From NCBI GenBank assembly GCA_025201365.1, contig JAIXMF010000009.1:186001-250000 (forward strand): a stretch of 64,000 nt of DNA, given 5' to 3'. This DNA comes from Syncephalis plumigaleata. Lineage: Eukaryota; Zoopagomycota; Zoopagomycetes; Zoopagales; Piptocephalidaceae. Below, one piece after another: positions 9,175-20,367 of the stretch (positions are counted from its first letter, which is position 1; the number at the start of each line of letters is the position of its first letter). A model generated the notes under the pieces. That model worked only from the letters and a program-made list of their open reading frames with translations. It was not told where the DNA came from and made no database searches. A program made the translations under genes and the position numbers.

Positions 9175-12101
9175 CTATTCCTTGTCGTTCTCTTTATCCT
9201 TGTCGTCATCATCTTCACCGTCTTCATCCGTTTGATACCAACCAGGTGCAGGTGCGGGCAGTCCTGCCAATTGACGTAGAATTAGAATAAGCTGTTCAGG
9301 TGATGGTACATGCCAATCAGCTGTCGTCTTCTTTGTTGCCCCTCCAATAGTAATACAGAATGCACGCGATGGATCCAACAATTGCGCGTGATGGCGTCGA
9401 ATAGCACGGAACATATCCTCGTCGGTCTTGTCGTCGCCCGCACAAATGATAAAGTCACACTCGTAGTTGGTGGACTCGATGAGGCGTGTCACTATACCGC
9501 CCTTGTTAATGCTAACCGGACGCACCTCCAAGTTCTTCTTGCCCACTAGAATCTCGACGGGCAGTTTGGATAGTACGGCGTTCTCCAAATGATTCTGACA
9601 CTCTTTAGCTTGGAACTCGCCGAATGCCGGGTCAGCCAAACGGTAGTGCCATGTAATCGAGCTGGATTTGTGTTCGATAAACGAGCCTTGTGTTCGCTCC
9701 GTGTAATAGTCGAATATCTCGCTGACCTCCTTCTTCCATGATAGATCATCCTGCTCGAGTAGGTTGATCCATTCCTGGCCGGGATACCGTAGGAAACAAC
9801 CATGCTCGGCACTTAGCCCGAGATTAGACACGGATCCAAGCCAGTTCTCCAGTGCTTGTTGATCACGCCCGCTAACCACCCATACCGCGTTGTTTGGATC
9901 GTTGGCCAGCACACTGAGCGCTTCTAGCATCTCGGGTGGAGGTACCGCGGCATTGGGCGTTTTACGAATGGCAGTTAGCGTGCCATCATAATCGAACATT
10001 AGTAGACGCTTTCTGGTGGTAGCATAGGCATTGGCGATGATCGTTCTATTTAACGCTGGTGTCGTGCCACCACGACCGCGTAAACGTAGATTCGCCTGTA
10101 ATTCCGCGATAAATGATTGTGCCCAATGCTCTGCCGTATATGTGATAACATGATCATACAGGTGCTGATGCTTCACTTGCTTATACTCTAATGGCATTGT
10201 TAACGCCTCATGAATTGCTTCAGCCACACCCTATATGTATGTAATTGTAATAGTGAGCAACAATACCAGTAATAATAAACTAGATCATCTACACTACTTA
10301 CCACGTAATCCCATGGGTTTACAAGCATGGCAGCACTAAGACTACCCGCTGTACCTGTAAATTCACTAAGAATCAATGGATTCTGACCGCCATTATGCTG
10401 GCATAGAATATACTCGTGACTCGTTGTATTCATGCCATCACGAATACTCGTGATGAGCGCTACATCGGCAATCGACAATAGAGCGAGGAACTCATCGCGA
10501 TCAATTTGTTGTCGATAATGGTGTACGGGTATGAATTCAATCGAACCGAATCGACCATTAATCCGGGCAACCGCCTCGGCAATCTGTTTCTCCAGTTTAG
10601 GCAGGCCAACTTGACCGGGTGTCGTCACTTGTACTAGTACGACGTTATTCTGCCATTCGGGATGTCGTTCGAGGAACTTTTCGAACGCGTTCAATTTGTG
10701 TAGAATACCCTTGACTGGATCTAGACGATCGCGACCAACAATGATACGCTTGTCCGCGTATAGTTCGCGTAGTCGTTGTATTTTCTCTAGAACGCCCGCT
10801 GACCGACGATAATGCTCGGTAAGCTTGACATCCACGCCGATGGGGAAAATGCGAATCAGCACATGTGTGCCATGATAATCTACACCGGTGGGTGTGGACT
10901 CTAGACCGAGGACACGCGTACAACTGCTCGTGAAATGACGAGCATAAGCGTAAGTCTAATAGTAGACGATGCTAGCGTTAGTACAAGGATAGCTATTAAA
11001 AGCACTCAATAACATCTATTACCTGGAATCCAATCAAGTTTGCTCCTAAAATACCCTCAAGAATTTGTTTACGACCTATGTAATACAAACAAATAAGTAA
11101 ATAAATAATGAATTAATTAATTAATGAAAACTTACGTGGCAACGATCTGAATATCTCAGAAGATGGAAATGGAGAGTGTAGAAAGAAGCCTATGGCTGCA
11201 TTAGGAATAATCTTTCGTATCATTGATGGTACTAGTAATAGATGATAGTCATGTATCCATACTAATATTATAGAGAGAGGAATAAACTATTAGTATATAT
11301 ATGGATATTTGTTGATACTACTTACTAATATCACCAGGTTGATAGACTTGCATTACAGCATCAGTGAATGCCTGATTTACCTCAACATAACTCTGCCAGT
11401 TACGCTGAGCCAAGTTACTATCATTATATGAATTGGGCGGTAGATAATGGAATAATGGCCATAGTTCTATGTATGTTCATTGTTAGCTGTGTAGATGCTA
11501 GATATTACTGTTACATACGATTCTACCTACCATTTTTACAATAACCTTCATAGTGTCCATAGGATGCTTCTTCATCGAGTAGAACTGGCACGAACGAGTG
11601 TTGTTCACGTAATCCAGAGATCAATGACGACTTTTGCTTATCTGATAGTGCGTTAGCGCGTAACATGGAACCATCTCGCGTTTGTAGTCGTCCTAGACCG
11701 CCGATATGCCAATGAGCTGACCCCATACTTGATAGGGAACCGATACCTGCATACATGGCGGAATGTCCTCGACGTCGACCGAAATACCAGTGACCTTCCG
11801 ATGAACTAGAATTGCTCGCATCAGATGCTACCGTATCCGTTGCTTTATTCCATTCACAAGTGACCGGTAAAAAGTGTGTCAATGAAAGAATACGACTCGT
11901 ACAACTACTAGTACTGGAATTACTGCTACTACTGTTTGTAACAGGAGACATAGAAGCCTGTCCCGTATCACTGCGCGTTGACTCGGTGCCGTTCAATGCC
12001 AGTACAGAAGTAGCTACAGCAGTAGCTTCACTAGTATTGGTATTACTGGTGGTGTTGGAGACATTATCGTTGGTTTCCTCACCGGGAACGCGTGGAGTCA
12101 T
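9175..12101 (-). CDS. TPS2: Trehalose-6-phosphate phosphatase with N-terminal GT20 domain (Tps2-like)
   Basis: Six exons: 12101-11531, 11466-11326, 11261-11136, 11075-11023, 10955-10302, 10230-9175. A Ser/Thr/Asn-rich leader of about 65 residues precedes RILSLTHFLPV and the GT20 domain (DIIWIHDYHLLLVPSMIRK, FFLHSPFPSSEIFRSLP, HVLIRIFPIGVDV, VGRDRLDPVKG, SIRDGMNTTSHEYI). The phosphatase domain has MFDYDGTLT, VVSGRD, LEVRPVSINKGG and CAGDDKTDEDMF, all expected catalytic motifs. In the GT20 part the UDP-glucose loop reads RRRGHSAMYAGI rather than the SSGGL type of active synthases, so synthase activity is doubtful though DRLD..KG is kept. It removes phosphate from trehalose-6-P as part of the cytosolic trehalose complex. 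Start chosen at MTPRVPG; the upstream open frame is T-rich leader sequence. Confidence 0.9.
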
Positions 12102-12994
12102 AATAAATGAAAGTGAAATATAACCAGATAGCCAGATAGATAGAGGAAAGGAGAGAGAGAGAAAGAAAGAAAGGAAAAAGAGAAAGAGAGTACGCGAGTA
12201 TTTGTTATGGAATGACAACGAGTGCACTTTCAATGAGATACCTAGACGCTTAATATATAGGTGGTATACACGTCGTATACATACAGTTACAGATATACAC
12301 CAACCAAGCAAAACAGTTAGAATGAAGAAGAAGAAGAATGAAGAAGGAGAAGGAGAAGGAGAAAGTAGCGAACACGCTAGCAATGAAACAGTAAAAGTAG
12401 GATGAAGGGTCTCAGAAGAGAAGGAAAGAGAAGAAAAAAGGAAGACACATTGTGGTTCGATAAGCATAATAGTAGTAATATAGATGGTGATACTGATAAT
12501 GATAATGACGATGATGACGATGATGATGATGATGGTGGTGGTGGTGATGATGACGATGATTGTTTACAATGGAGGGATAATGACAAGGAGACTGAAAATG
12601 ATAAGGGCTCAACCTAGTTCAATGTTATCAGTACAGAACTGCAAATGGTTAACCACGATAAGCAAGTAAACACAAAAGGATACGATACCCGATAGTATGC
12701 ACACTACTAGTCATTGTAATATCGATATAGAAGCGTTTGCTCTATACACTTGTACAGCTAATTTATTTACAATGCTATACTTGCTAAGAGACGTAAGGAT
12801 CATTAATGATCATTGAAGAAAGGCTAGGCAGCTCTGTTTATGGATACATTTATTATGATTTGCTATTATCGTTACCATGATTTATAATAATAAAAGAATA
12901 GCACATTAATATGAATAATATTATACTTTCTCTTTAACATTGAACAAAATAAAGTAACTAAGTTGTCCTTCACTATAAATAGGGCTTAATGTCA
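12102..12994. other. Noncoding spacer upstream of TPS2, with microsatellites
   Basis: Purine-rich on the plus strand. It includes GAGA/GAAA runs (12140-12190), GAAGGA repeats (about 12325-12365) and a GAT/GAC tract (12484-12562). Open frames here on both strands are repeat translations (poly-Asp, poly-His, poly-Ser) and were not called as genes. It probably holds the TPS2 promoter and 5' UTR. Confidence 0.5.
12484..12562. repeat. (GAT/GAC/GGT)n trinucleotide microsatellite
   Basis: Imperfect trinucleotide run of about 79 nt, GATGAT and GACGAT units grading into GGTGGT. It reads as poly-Asp or poly-His depending on strand. Confidence 0.85.
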
Positions 12995-13400
12995 GCATGC
13001 ATACTTCTTGTCGCATCTTTCTTCGCGGTCAGAACCGCAAAGTTTATAGTCATTATATCGTCAAGTTTACTATAGAACAAAATCAATCTAACGTTCCAAC
13101 AGTCCAACAGTTCGAACATTTGATGCAATTTATTAACAAAATTTACGACGATACAATTACTTTTTGACTGTGAAGACTGACAGCACTATCAACAGATATT
13201 CGTCCAATTCTAAGAGACAGATCAATTGCTTCAAATCTGGCACTGGAAAAAGGAGTACCACACAACGACATCGTCACATTAGGAAACTGGGCTAACGCAC
13301 GCACACCCGAGAAGTATTATAGACGTCGACGTCTGTTAAGCAGGAATGTCACAGAAAAAGTATTGAGAATCAATTCAATACACTTTGCGTCAGCTGAATA
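12995..13400 (+). mobile_element. Fossil fragment of a tyrosine-recombinase element (DIRS/Crypton type)
   Basis: The translated 3' part shows the C-terminal signature of tyrosine recombinases: LRDRSIASNLALEKGVPHND, then TLGNWANA, then PEKYYRR. These correspond to the Arg-rich box, the His/Trp position and the terminal Tyr. Weaker recombinase-like sequence precedes it. The piece is short, has at least one break and no visible termini, so it is an old remnant. DIRS versus Crypton cannot be decided because no reverse transcriptase is attached. Confidence 0.6.
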
Positions 13401-13439
13401 AGCAAATATATAGATTACTAACATTTAGCTCTATTTAGT

Positions 13440-15945
13440 TCGATATTCAATCTCGCCTTTCGGCGCTCAGGTCAATCAACGAGCATCTCGGTTTCCCAGA
13501 AATCGAGGGCTCGTTGGTTACCCAACTAACAAGAGGATACGCGTCGTGGTCGTACACGGAACGACCCACCGTATCCTCCAACCACAATTTCTTCGCATCC
13601 TCCTGGCTGGCCCCATTGGTGTCGGGGGATACGCAGTCTCCAAGCCAAAAGGAGCTGCGCGACCTGGTGGTGGTTTTGGTAGGTTTATTGTGTGGGTTGT
13701 GTGCATCCTCTTTGATAAAACTTCAAAAGAGTGACGTGTAATTGATAGGCGCTACCCTACGGGTAGTGGTCCATGGTTCTAAACGTCATACGCATGAACC
13801 TGGACGGCCTATCAATATCGACATTACAATGAACAAGTTCGAAAAGCGCTGGACCGTCCAGAAGTCCCTGGGCTTCCCCAATCGTACTCGTCAGCAAGAA
13901 GGATGGAGGCAATTGATTCTGTGTCGACTATCGACGCCTCAACACAGTAACAAAGAAAGACGCATACCCAATCCCAAGGGTGGACGACGCACTGGACGTA
14001 CTGGCAGGAGCCAGGTGGTTTAGTACGCTAGACCTCGCGCCTAGTTACTTGTGGAGACTACCTACCGACTGCCCAGGCGAGATTCACGCTCACGCAACTC
14101 AAACAACCAATAAAGCCCCGACATCAATCCCCCACCACAAATGGAGCCCAATGCGGGGATGGGTCACGGTGTCAAATAAGTGGCGGGTTGTCTTCGGGCT
14201 GTGACAGTGTAGCTGTGGCCAGTAATGTCAACAGTATACTACACACCAACGGGGAAGTATTACGTCGCGATAGCTTTTAACGTGAGGTAAGAATAAGAAT
14301 ATATTTATTAATTATGAAGAGGTATATGTAGAGCGAGAGAGAGAGGGAGAGAGAGTATTGATGAGGCATGTCTTCTATTATGAAATTGCAAATACTATTA
14401 CTTATATATTGATGAGCTAGTAAGTCGCGGGGCTTCGATAGATATCTGGGTATATGTATATACCTGAAGCGGGTTAAAATTAATTGTGTGAAAATTCAAG
14501 CAATTACATTACAACTAATATACGAAACACGCAGAGAAGAACTACGTTTATGTATTCCACAATGTGAGATGCGTGCAAAAATACTACGCGAAAAGCACGA
14601 CATACCAATATCAGGTCATTTAGGCGTTGACAAGACATTAGCAAGGACAGTGCAACAGTACTGGTGGCCAAAAATGAAAGAAGAAATAGAACGTTACATA
14701 TCTTCTTGTGACATTACAGGAAGTATATATATGCTCGGATATCTATTCAAGCCCTGCGATCTACTAGCTTGCTAGTATATAAGCAGTGAGTATTCGCGAA
14801 GTTCGTAAATGAAGAGATACCTCGATATACCACCACTTGCTCTCCCTCTCTCCCCTCTATCTCTCTACTCGTATTAGTTAATAAGCATCTCTTTATTATA
14901 ATTCACGCTAACAACTATTGCGATGCAATATCCCTTCATTATCGTGTACCTCACCTGTTAGCAAAATCGGCCTCGGCTGCACTGCTGCAGTAAGATACAA
15001 CTCGCCATTTATTTGAACACTATAGTCTCATTAATACACGTAACAATACCTGTATATACTTCCTGTAAGGTAATTACCCGAATTTCCATACAATTCATTT
15101 TAACCCGCCACAAATGGAGCCCAATGCGGGGATGGGTCACGGTGTCGCACGCGAGTGTAACCCACCGTCGAGGTACTCGGGCGGCAGCAACATACAAGAA
15201 TTTTTGAGTCATTTCGAGAAGTACACGGGATGGCTAGGCTCTAGCGATGAGGACAAGGTCGCGTGCGTAATGAACTACGTATTGGAGGATGTGGCCGACC
15301 TCATCCTTATTCACCCAGGAGCAGCGACGGGGGACCGCCTGCCATCAGCCCGACATAGAACCACGCGAACTTCTTTACAGCCTATTAACCGTGTATTGCA
15401 ACATATAATTTAGTCACTTTTCTGCTATACACATTCCACTCCGTGGGCATTAGCTATGTGCTACTTGTTTTTTATTACAAATCTGGTTTAATGCTTTGAT
15501 ATAATAAAGAAGACATATAGCCAAATGTTCTAACAAGAAAGAAAAACAGCGACGGGAGACTGGGGTGCCGTGAAGCGGATGTTGGCGACGACATTCGCGA
15601 AGAAGATAGTGCCGAAGTCGCCAAGGGAGCTGTTAGCTGAATTCCTTAACAAGGGATTCGACTATGACGATCCGGAACCCTACATACTCTGTTATACGGT
15701 CATCGCTAGCTGTATAACGGACATGTCCGATCGGGACAAGGCGGAGAAACTCTTCGACATATTGAATACCAATCTTAAGGAGAGATGCCTAGTACATCTG
15801 GATTGGGAGTTCACCCTCGAAAGTCTTAAGGAGGTAATTCTCGATCTGAAATATAAGAGCAAGCGCATTGGGAAATCATGCGATCTCGTATCTCTAAGAC
15901 TTCACTCTATCGCTTTATCCCTCTATTTCACCCTCCTAGTGTGAA
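13440..15945 (+). mobile_element. Fossil Ty3/Gypsy-like LTR retrotransposon fragments
   Basis: Three kinds of fragment are recognisable on the plus strand: a reverse-transcriptase part around 13840-14060 (ARWFSTLDLA), an integrase zinc-binding part around 14580-14720 (SGHLGVDKT, then QYWWPKMKEEI), and gag-like parts at 15110-15410 and 15570-15945 (LSHFEKYTGWLG; KSPRELLAEFLNKGF). Their order (RT, integrase, gag) is not that of an intact element, so at least two partial or rearranged copies are present. A 39-bp stretch occurs twice (14135-14173 and 15108-15146). No paired LTRs were recognised. Broken, with many interruptions; old. Confidence 0.7.
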
Positions 15946-17145
15946 CGTCTTACATTTGGCGAGCACACCAGGACGGGATACTCACTCTTTCCTTCCCATT
16001 AACCTAAATAATTTGCACATTTACTATTAATAATTAAATAGACCTTTATTAATAAATCTATTGACATTTATTAATGCCTTTCATTATGATTCCCTCTTAT
16101 CTTTCCCTTACCTTTTGTTAATGTTCCCATTAGTAAGGCTGTCAACTTTTATTGACAGCTAATGACTATGTATAACATTAAGGACACTACGTCAACTTGA
16201 ATAGATTATTGATAATTTTGTATATTTTACTAACAACAATGATTAAAGGGAACATGTCCCATGTATACAAGTGTTAACTGGTAATGCTGGCACAGTGTAG
16301 TAAAGTGAGAATTGTTTTAATGATACACCTACAGCACTGACTATATCATTCGTATGTCATTAGATAGGTAGAAGCATGCCTTATTATAAATGAATAAAGT
16401 TGATTAATTTACATAAAGTAATGGACAAAATCGCAAAAAGCAGAAAGCATTCTTGCAATTGCATGCGTATTCAAAGATGGAGCAATATATCGAACTTGTA
16501 CACTAGCAATATCCAATGCCATGTATAAACTTAGCACTGTGCCAAGCAGGTATGGAAATAGAAGTAGCAAGAACATGAAAGAAAAAACCATTTAGGACTG
16601 GCGAATAAACACGTAGCCAATTCGTGCTTCTCTTCTCTAATGAGTAATGGTCTAGTTCAAATGCCGAGGCGATGTGTCATTTCTTCGGGGAGCTAAATGT
16701 TCGGTGTCCGGGAATATCCGACAGGTGTAAACCTTCCTGTTTTGTGTTGTCATTCAGTTTTGCACAACTCAACTGCTATTTACGCCAAGATAGAATACAA
16801 CGGGCGTGATATGTGCTGCAGGTCGATGTGAATTGTCACAGCTATTGTGCATCAGTGTTCATCGACAACATTGTGCTGTGTAATCATCTAGAAGTTATAC
16901 CTTATGCATATGCACACCTATAAATATCGCTTTATTAATGATGATTATCCGAAAGGAGAGTCAATCTAGTCCCTTGCTTGATTTCACATTGCTACTATTC
17001 ACTCGTTGCTTATAAATCTCAAATTGGCATTACCAATAATAGCATTAGCCTTCATTTTCCCTTTTCCTTTCTCTCTTTCTCTTTCTCTCTTTCTCTTTCT
17101 TTCTTTCTTTCTCTTTCTTACTAACGCTTATTAATAGTAGTTATC
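15946..17145. other. Spacer and promoter region upstream of the ABCG gene
   Basis: A-T rich. A 60-codon hydrophobic minus-strand frame at 16409-16591 is the only protein-like segment and is too weak to call. From about 17053 to 17119 there is a pure CTTT/CTCT pyrimidine tract just upstream of the ABCG start codon, typical of a core promoter or 5' leader. Confidence 0.5.
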
Positions 17146-19362
17146 ATGGTGACTACCGTTGATACGGCACGAGGAGACGAGTTACGCTCGGTCAACATCG
17201 CACGAACCGATACACGGGCCACGCATAATCGCCCTACCGAGGAGCTGCAGCTGGTCTTTCGCAACTTACGTTATAGCGTACCAGTGATAGATCCTGCCAC
17301 GAAAAAGCCCAGTACTAAAACTATTCTCAATGGAGTGACGGGCGCGTTTAACCCAGGTAAACTCACGGTGATCCTAGGCTCGTCAGGTGCCGGTAAAACA
17401 TCGCTACTTAACGTGCTGGCCGGTGAGTCAACCACCAATGCCGGCAAGCTTACAGGCGAGCTGTTGGTGAATGGTCAACCAACAACCGGACATGAGATTC
17501 GTAAAATGGCCGGTTACGTCTATCAGGATGATATCATCTATCATACGATGACCGTGCGTGAAGCTATAATGTTCTCGGCTCAGTTGCGAGTCTCGAAGAA
17601 GGTGCCCGACGATGTGAAACGCGAACGTGTTGAAGATCTACTTACACTGCTGCATCTGACCAAAGCGAGCGACACGCTTATCGGCAATGACCGTATTAAG
17701 GGTGTTAGCGGTGGCGAACGGAAACGGGCCAGTATCGCTATGGAACTTGTCACCAATCCTGGTATCCTATTCTTGGACGAGCCTACAAGTGGGCTCGACA
17801 GTTACACCGCCCTTACTGTGATGCGAATTCTTAAGGAACTAGCGGAAGCTGGTCATACGGTTGTCGCGACACTGCATCAACCGTCATCGGAGATCTTCCA
17901 CCTTATTGACGATCTAATGCTAATGGCCGACGGTCGTATCCTCTACATGGGCGAGGCTGCAAAGTCGATCGAGTATTTCGCTCGTCAAGGTTATCGTTGT
18001 CCGCAATACTCGAATCCCGCCGATTTCTTCTTTATGTCCATCTTTCACAAGGTTGATTTGAATAGTGCGACTAATCCAGCATTCCTAAGTAATAATAATA
18101 ATAATAATCGTAGTAGTAATAGTAATCGTAGTAGTAATGATAACAATAATGACAATAACATATCATCTGTCATTACAAGTCATACAGCACGTAAAAATGC
18201 TACTGCTGATATAGCTGCTGCTCATGAACGTCTACAAGAACTGCTCGACTACTGGCTCGTTTCACCCGAGGGTGCCGACATGCAACGAGTGGTCGATTCG
18301 CCACATTCAGGCGGATTCTCAGAATCAAATCGCAAATATCGCAGTAGTTTTGTTGAACAATTCCCGCTTATTCTAAAGCGTGCTGCTAAAAATGTACTAC
18401 GAGACAAGCTAGTACTAGCGGCTAAATTGGCACAAACCTTGGTATTTGCCATCATTTTCGATCTTATTTACTGGCAAATTCCTAATCGTGCTCAAGCATC
18501 TCAAATTCAAGTAAGTATACCTTATGATGTAATTGGTTGATAGCGTAACAATTCATTAATCTAAATAACAATGATGTGAATGCACTACTAGGATCGATCT
18601 GGTGTATTATTCTTTTACGCGGCCAATTTGGTCATGTCCAACGCTATGGGTGAGTTATTTAATTATTAAGAAAGTCAATATATTTATATGTTATCATTGG
18701 TAATTGCAGGTGTATTAACGGTATTCAGCATGGAACGATCGACATTCGCTCGTGAAAATCATAGTGGACTCTACGGTTTACCGGCGTTCTTCTTTTCTAA
18801 GCTTGCCGTGGAACTGCCAGTCTACATGATTACGCCCACAGTGCTGATAACAGCAACTTATTGGGCAATCGGTCTTCATCATGATGCTGGTAGATTCTTC
18901 CTTACCTGTTTAATTTCCATCTTACTGAGCGGTGCTGGCATGTCCATTGGCGTAGCGGCTGCCTCGTTCTTCAACGAGCTATCAGTGGCATTGGCGGTGG
19001 TGCCCACTCTCATTCTGCCTATGATGATATTTGGCGGTTTATTCGCTAACATCTCAACATTACCCGTATGGATTCGCTGGCTCAAATGGCTCAGTTTGAT
19101 GAAGTACGGTTTTGTCGCGTTGGCAAAGAACGAATTCCTCGGCTTGACCATCGGTTGTGGCGATGATGTACCGGCCGATGCTTGTAGACCTCTCGACGGT
19201 CATACAGTAGTGAGGAATCTTGGCATTGAGGATCAAGGCACGGTCTGGGTCAACATTGCCGCATTGGCCGCGTGGTGGATCGCTCTCACTGCGTTCTCTT
19301 ATTTCGGACTATGGCGTATGATACGTAGTGGTCGAGGTGGACGTAAGATCAAGAAGGAGTAA
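17146..19362 (+). CDS. ABCG-type half transporter (White/WBC family)
   Basis: Three exons: 17146-18510, 18592-18649, 18710-19362; 691 residues, the usual length for an ABCG half transporter. The nucleotide-binding domain comes first: Walker A GSSGAGKTSLLN, Q-loop YVYQDD, signature VSGGERKRASIAMEL, Walker B ILFLDEPTSGLD and switch His in ATLHQPS. An ABC2-type membrane domain of about six helices follows, including LVLAAKLAQTLVFAIIFDL and the re-entrant PMMIFGGLFANISTLP. An Asn/Ser-rich insertion (codons about 322-345) sits in the linker. It should work as a homo- or heterodimer exporting lipids or hydrophobic compounds. Substrate unknown. Confidence 0.93.
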
Positions 19363-19498
19363 TCCTTCATACTATTTAATGCACATACATACGTGACTTC
19401 ATCATTCTCATCTTATTCTATTCGTATGCTACTCGTATTCCTTTATCTTTATTGAATAAACATAAATAAAATTGCAATACAATAATTGACATTTATTA

Positions 19499-19717
19499 TT
19501 ATGTGTACAAACGGGTGACATTATCAAGCTGAAACAACAACAGCGACGACGACCTTCTAAGAAGTAGATCTTCTTTGACGTATGCGTAGTCACATGGGTC
19601 TACTTTGCGCTGCACATCTAGCCAATCATCCTCATGATCATGCCGCGTTTTTTCTAGACGGAATTCCGTAGTGTTGGCAAAGGATGACTTAAAAGCAAAG
19701 CACCACGTCAGCACCAT
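19499..19717 (-). CDS. Small ORF of uncertain status
   Basis: 72 codons on the minus strand, convergent with the ABCG gene whose AATAAA-like signals lie at 19454-19475. The sequence is mixed and protein-like (EKTRHDHEDDWLDVQRKVDP, then DYAYVKEDLLLRR) with no signal peptide or known domain. An upstream exon is possible. I do not recognise a family and it may be chance. Confidence 0.25.
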   Translation of the reverse strand: MVLTWCFAFKSSFANTTEFRLEKTRHDHEDDWLDVQRKVDPCDYAYVKEDLLLRRSSSLLLFQLDNVTRLYT

Positions 19718-19876
19718 TCAATCCATGCTATATTGTTTTCGTTGTTCTCTTCTCTTCCATTTTGTCTACTCTGCTTTGTACCTTCTTCGTCACTTATAAT
19801 TCAGTCAAGTAAACAAGCGACTTGTTATCTATTTGTCTCGTAAACCTACCTATAGTCAGTAATATCAGTTATAACA

Positions 19877-20107
19877 ATGCGTACAGGACTATTGTTACTC
19901 GCCGTTCTCGGAGGATGCCTCGTTGGATTTACCACGGGCCAGAATGGGGATGGAAGATGCGGCAACGGTGTAGCGTGTACAAATCCAGAGAAGCCATGCT
20001 GTAACGATGGATTTTGTGGTGCTGGATCAAGTTGCAATGCCGGCTGTAGCAATATTCATTCACTTCCAGGCAGATGCATGTTTGGCAAGGCACATGATCC
20101 AGAATAG
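19877..20107 (+). CDS. Secreted hevein-like (chitin-binding type 1) cysteine-rich peptide
   Basis: Single exon, 76 residues. A clear signal peptide (LLLLAVLGGCLVGFTTG) is followed by a compact eight-cysteine domain: RCGNGVACTN, then KPCCNDGFCGAG, then CNAGCSN and GRC. The CC..GxCG core matches CBM18/hevein chitin-binding modules, with spacing shorter than plant hevein. Aromatic chitin-contact residues are sparse, so binding is not assured. It would act outside the cell, in wall protection or host interaction. It lies 261 bp from the 3' end of pseudokinase copy 2, convergent. Confidence 0.72.
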   Translation: MRTGLLLLAVLGGCLVGFTTGQNGDGRCGNGVACTNPEKPCCNDGFCGAGSSCNAGCSNIHSLPGRCMFGKAHDPE

Positions 20108-20367
20108 CATACATCATGATGATGCTATTATTGTTGCAATGAGTATGTGCATTCTACACGCTCGTATTGTCTACATAGAATGAAGGATTAAAATTATTTG
20201 CAATACCATGCCATTGCCTTATAAGTACTTGCATTAAGATAATAGACCACATTGTTCGAACGTGTTAAATACAGAAATATAACATGAATAGTTCAATATC
20301 ATCAGTACTGATGCAATTGATTGTCATGAAGTAGTCTTTATTAATGATAAATCCATCATCATGTCTA

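Noticed and set aside
12377-12669. Overlapping ORFs on both strands near the TPS2 promoter
   Set aside because: They translate a GAT/GAC microsatellite into poly-Asp, poly-His or poly-Ser; no other support.
16640-16740. Possible tRNA (TAGTTCAAATGCC resembles a B box)
   Set aside because: No A box, no acceptor-stem pairing and no anticodon arm could be fitted. No tRNA, rRNA or CRISPR array was found anywhere.
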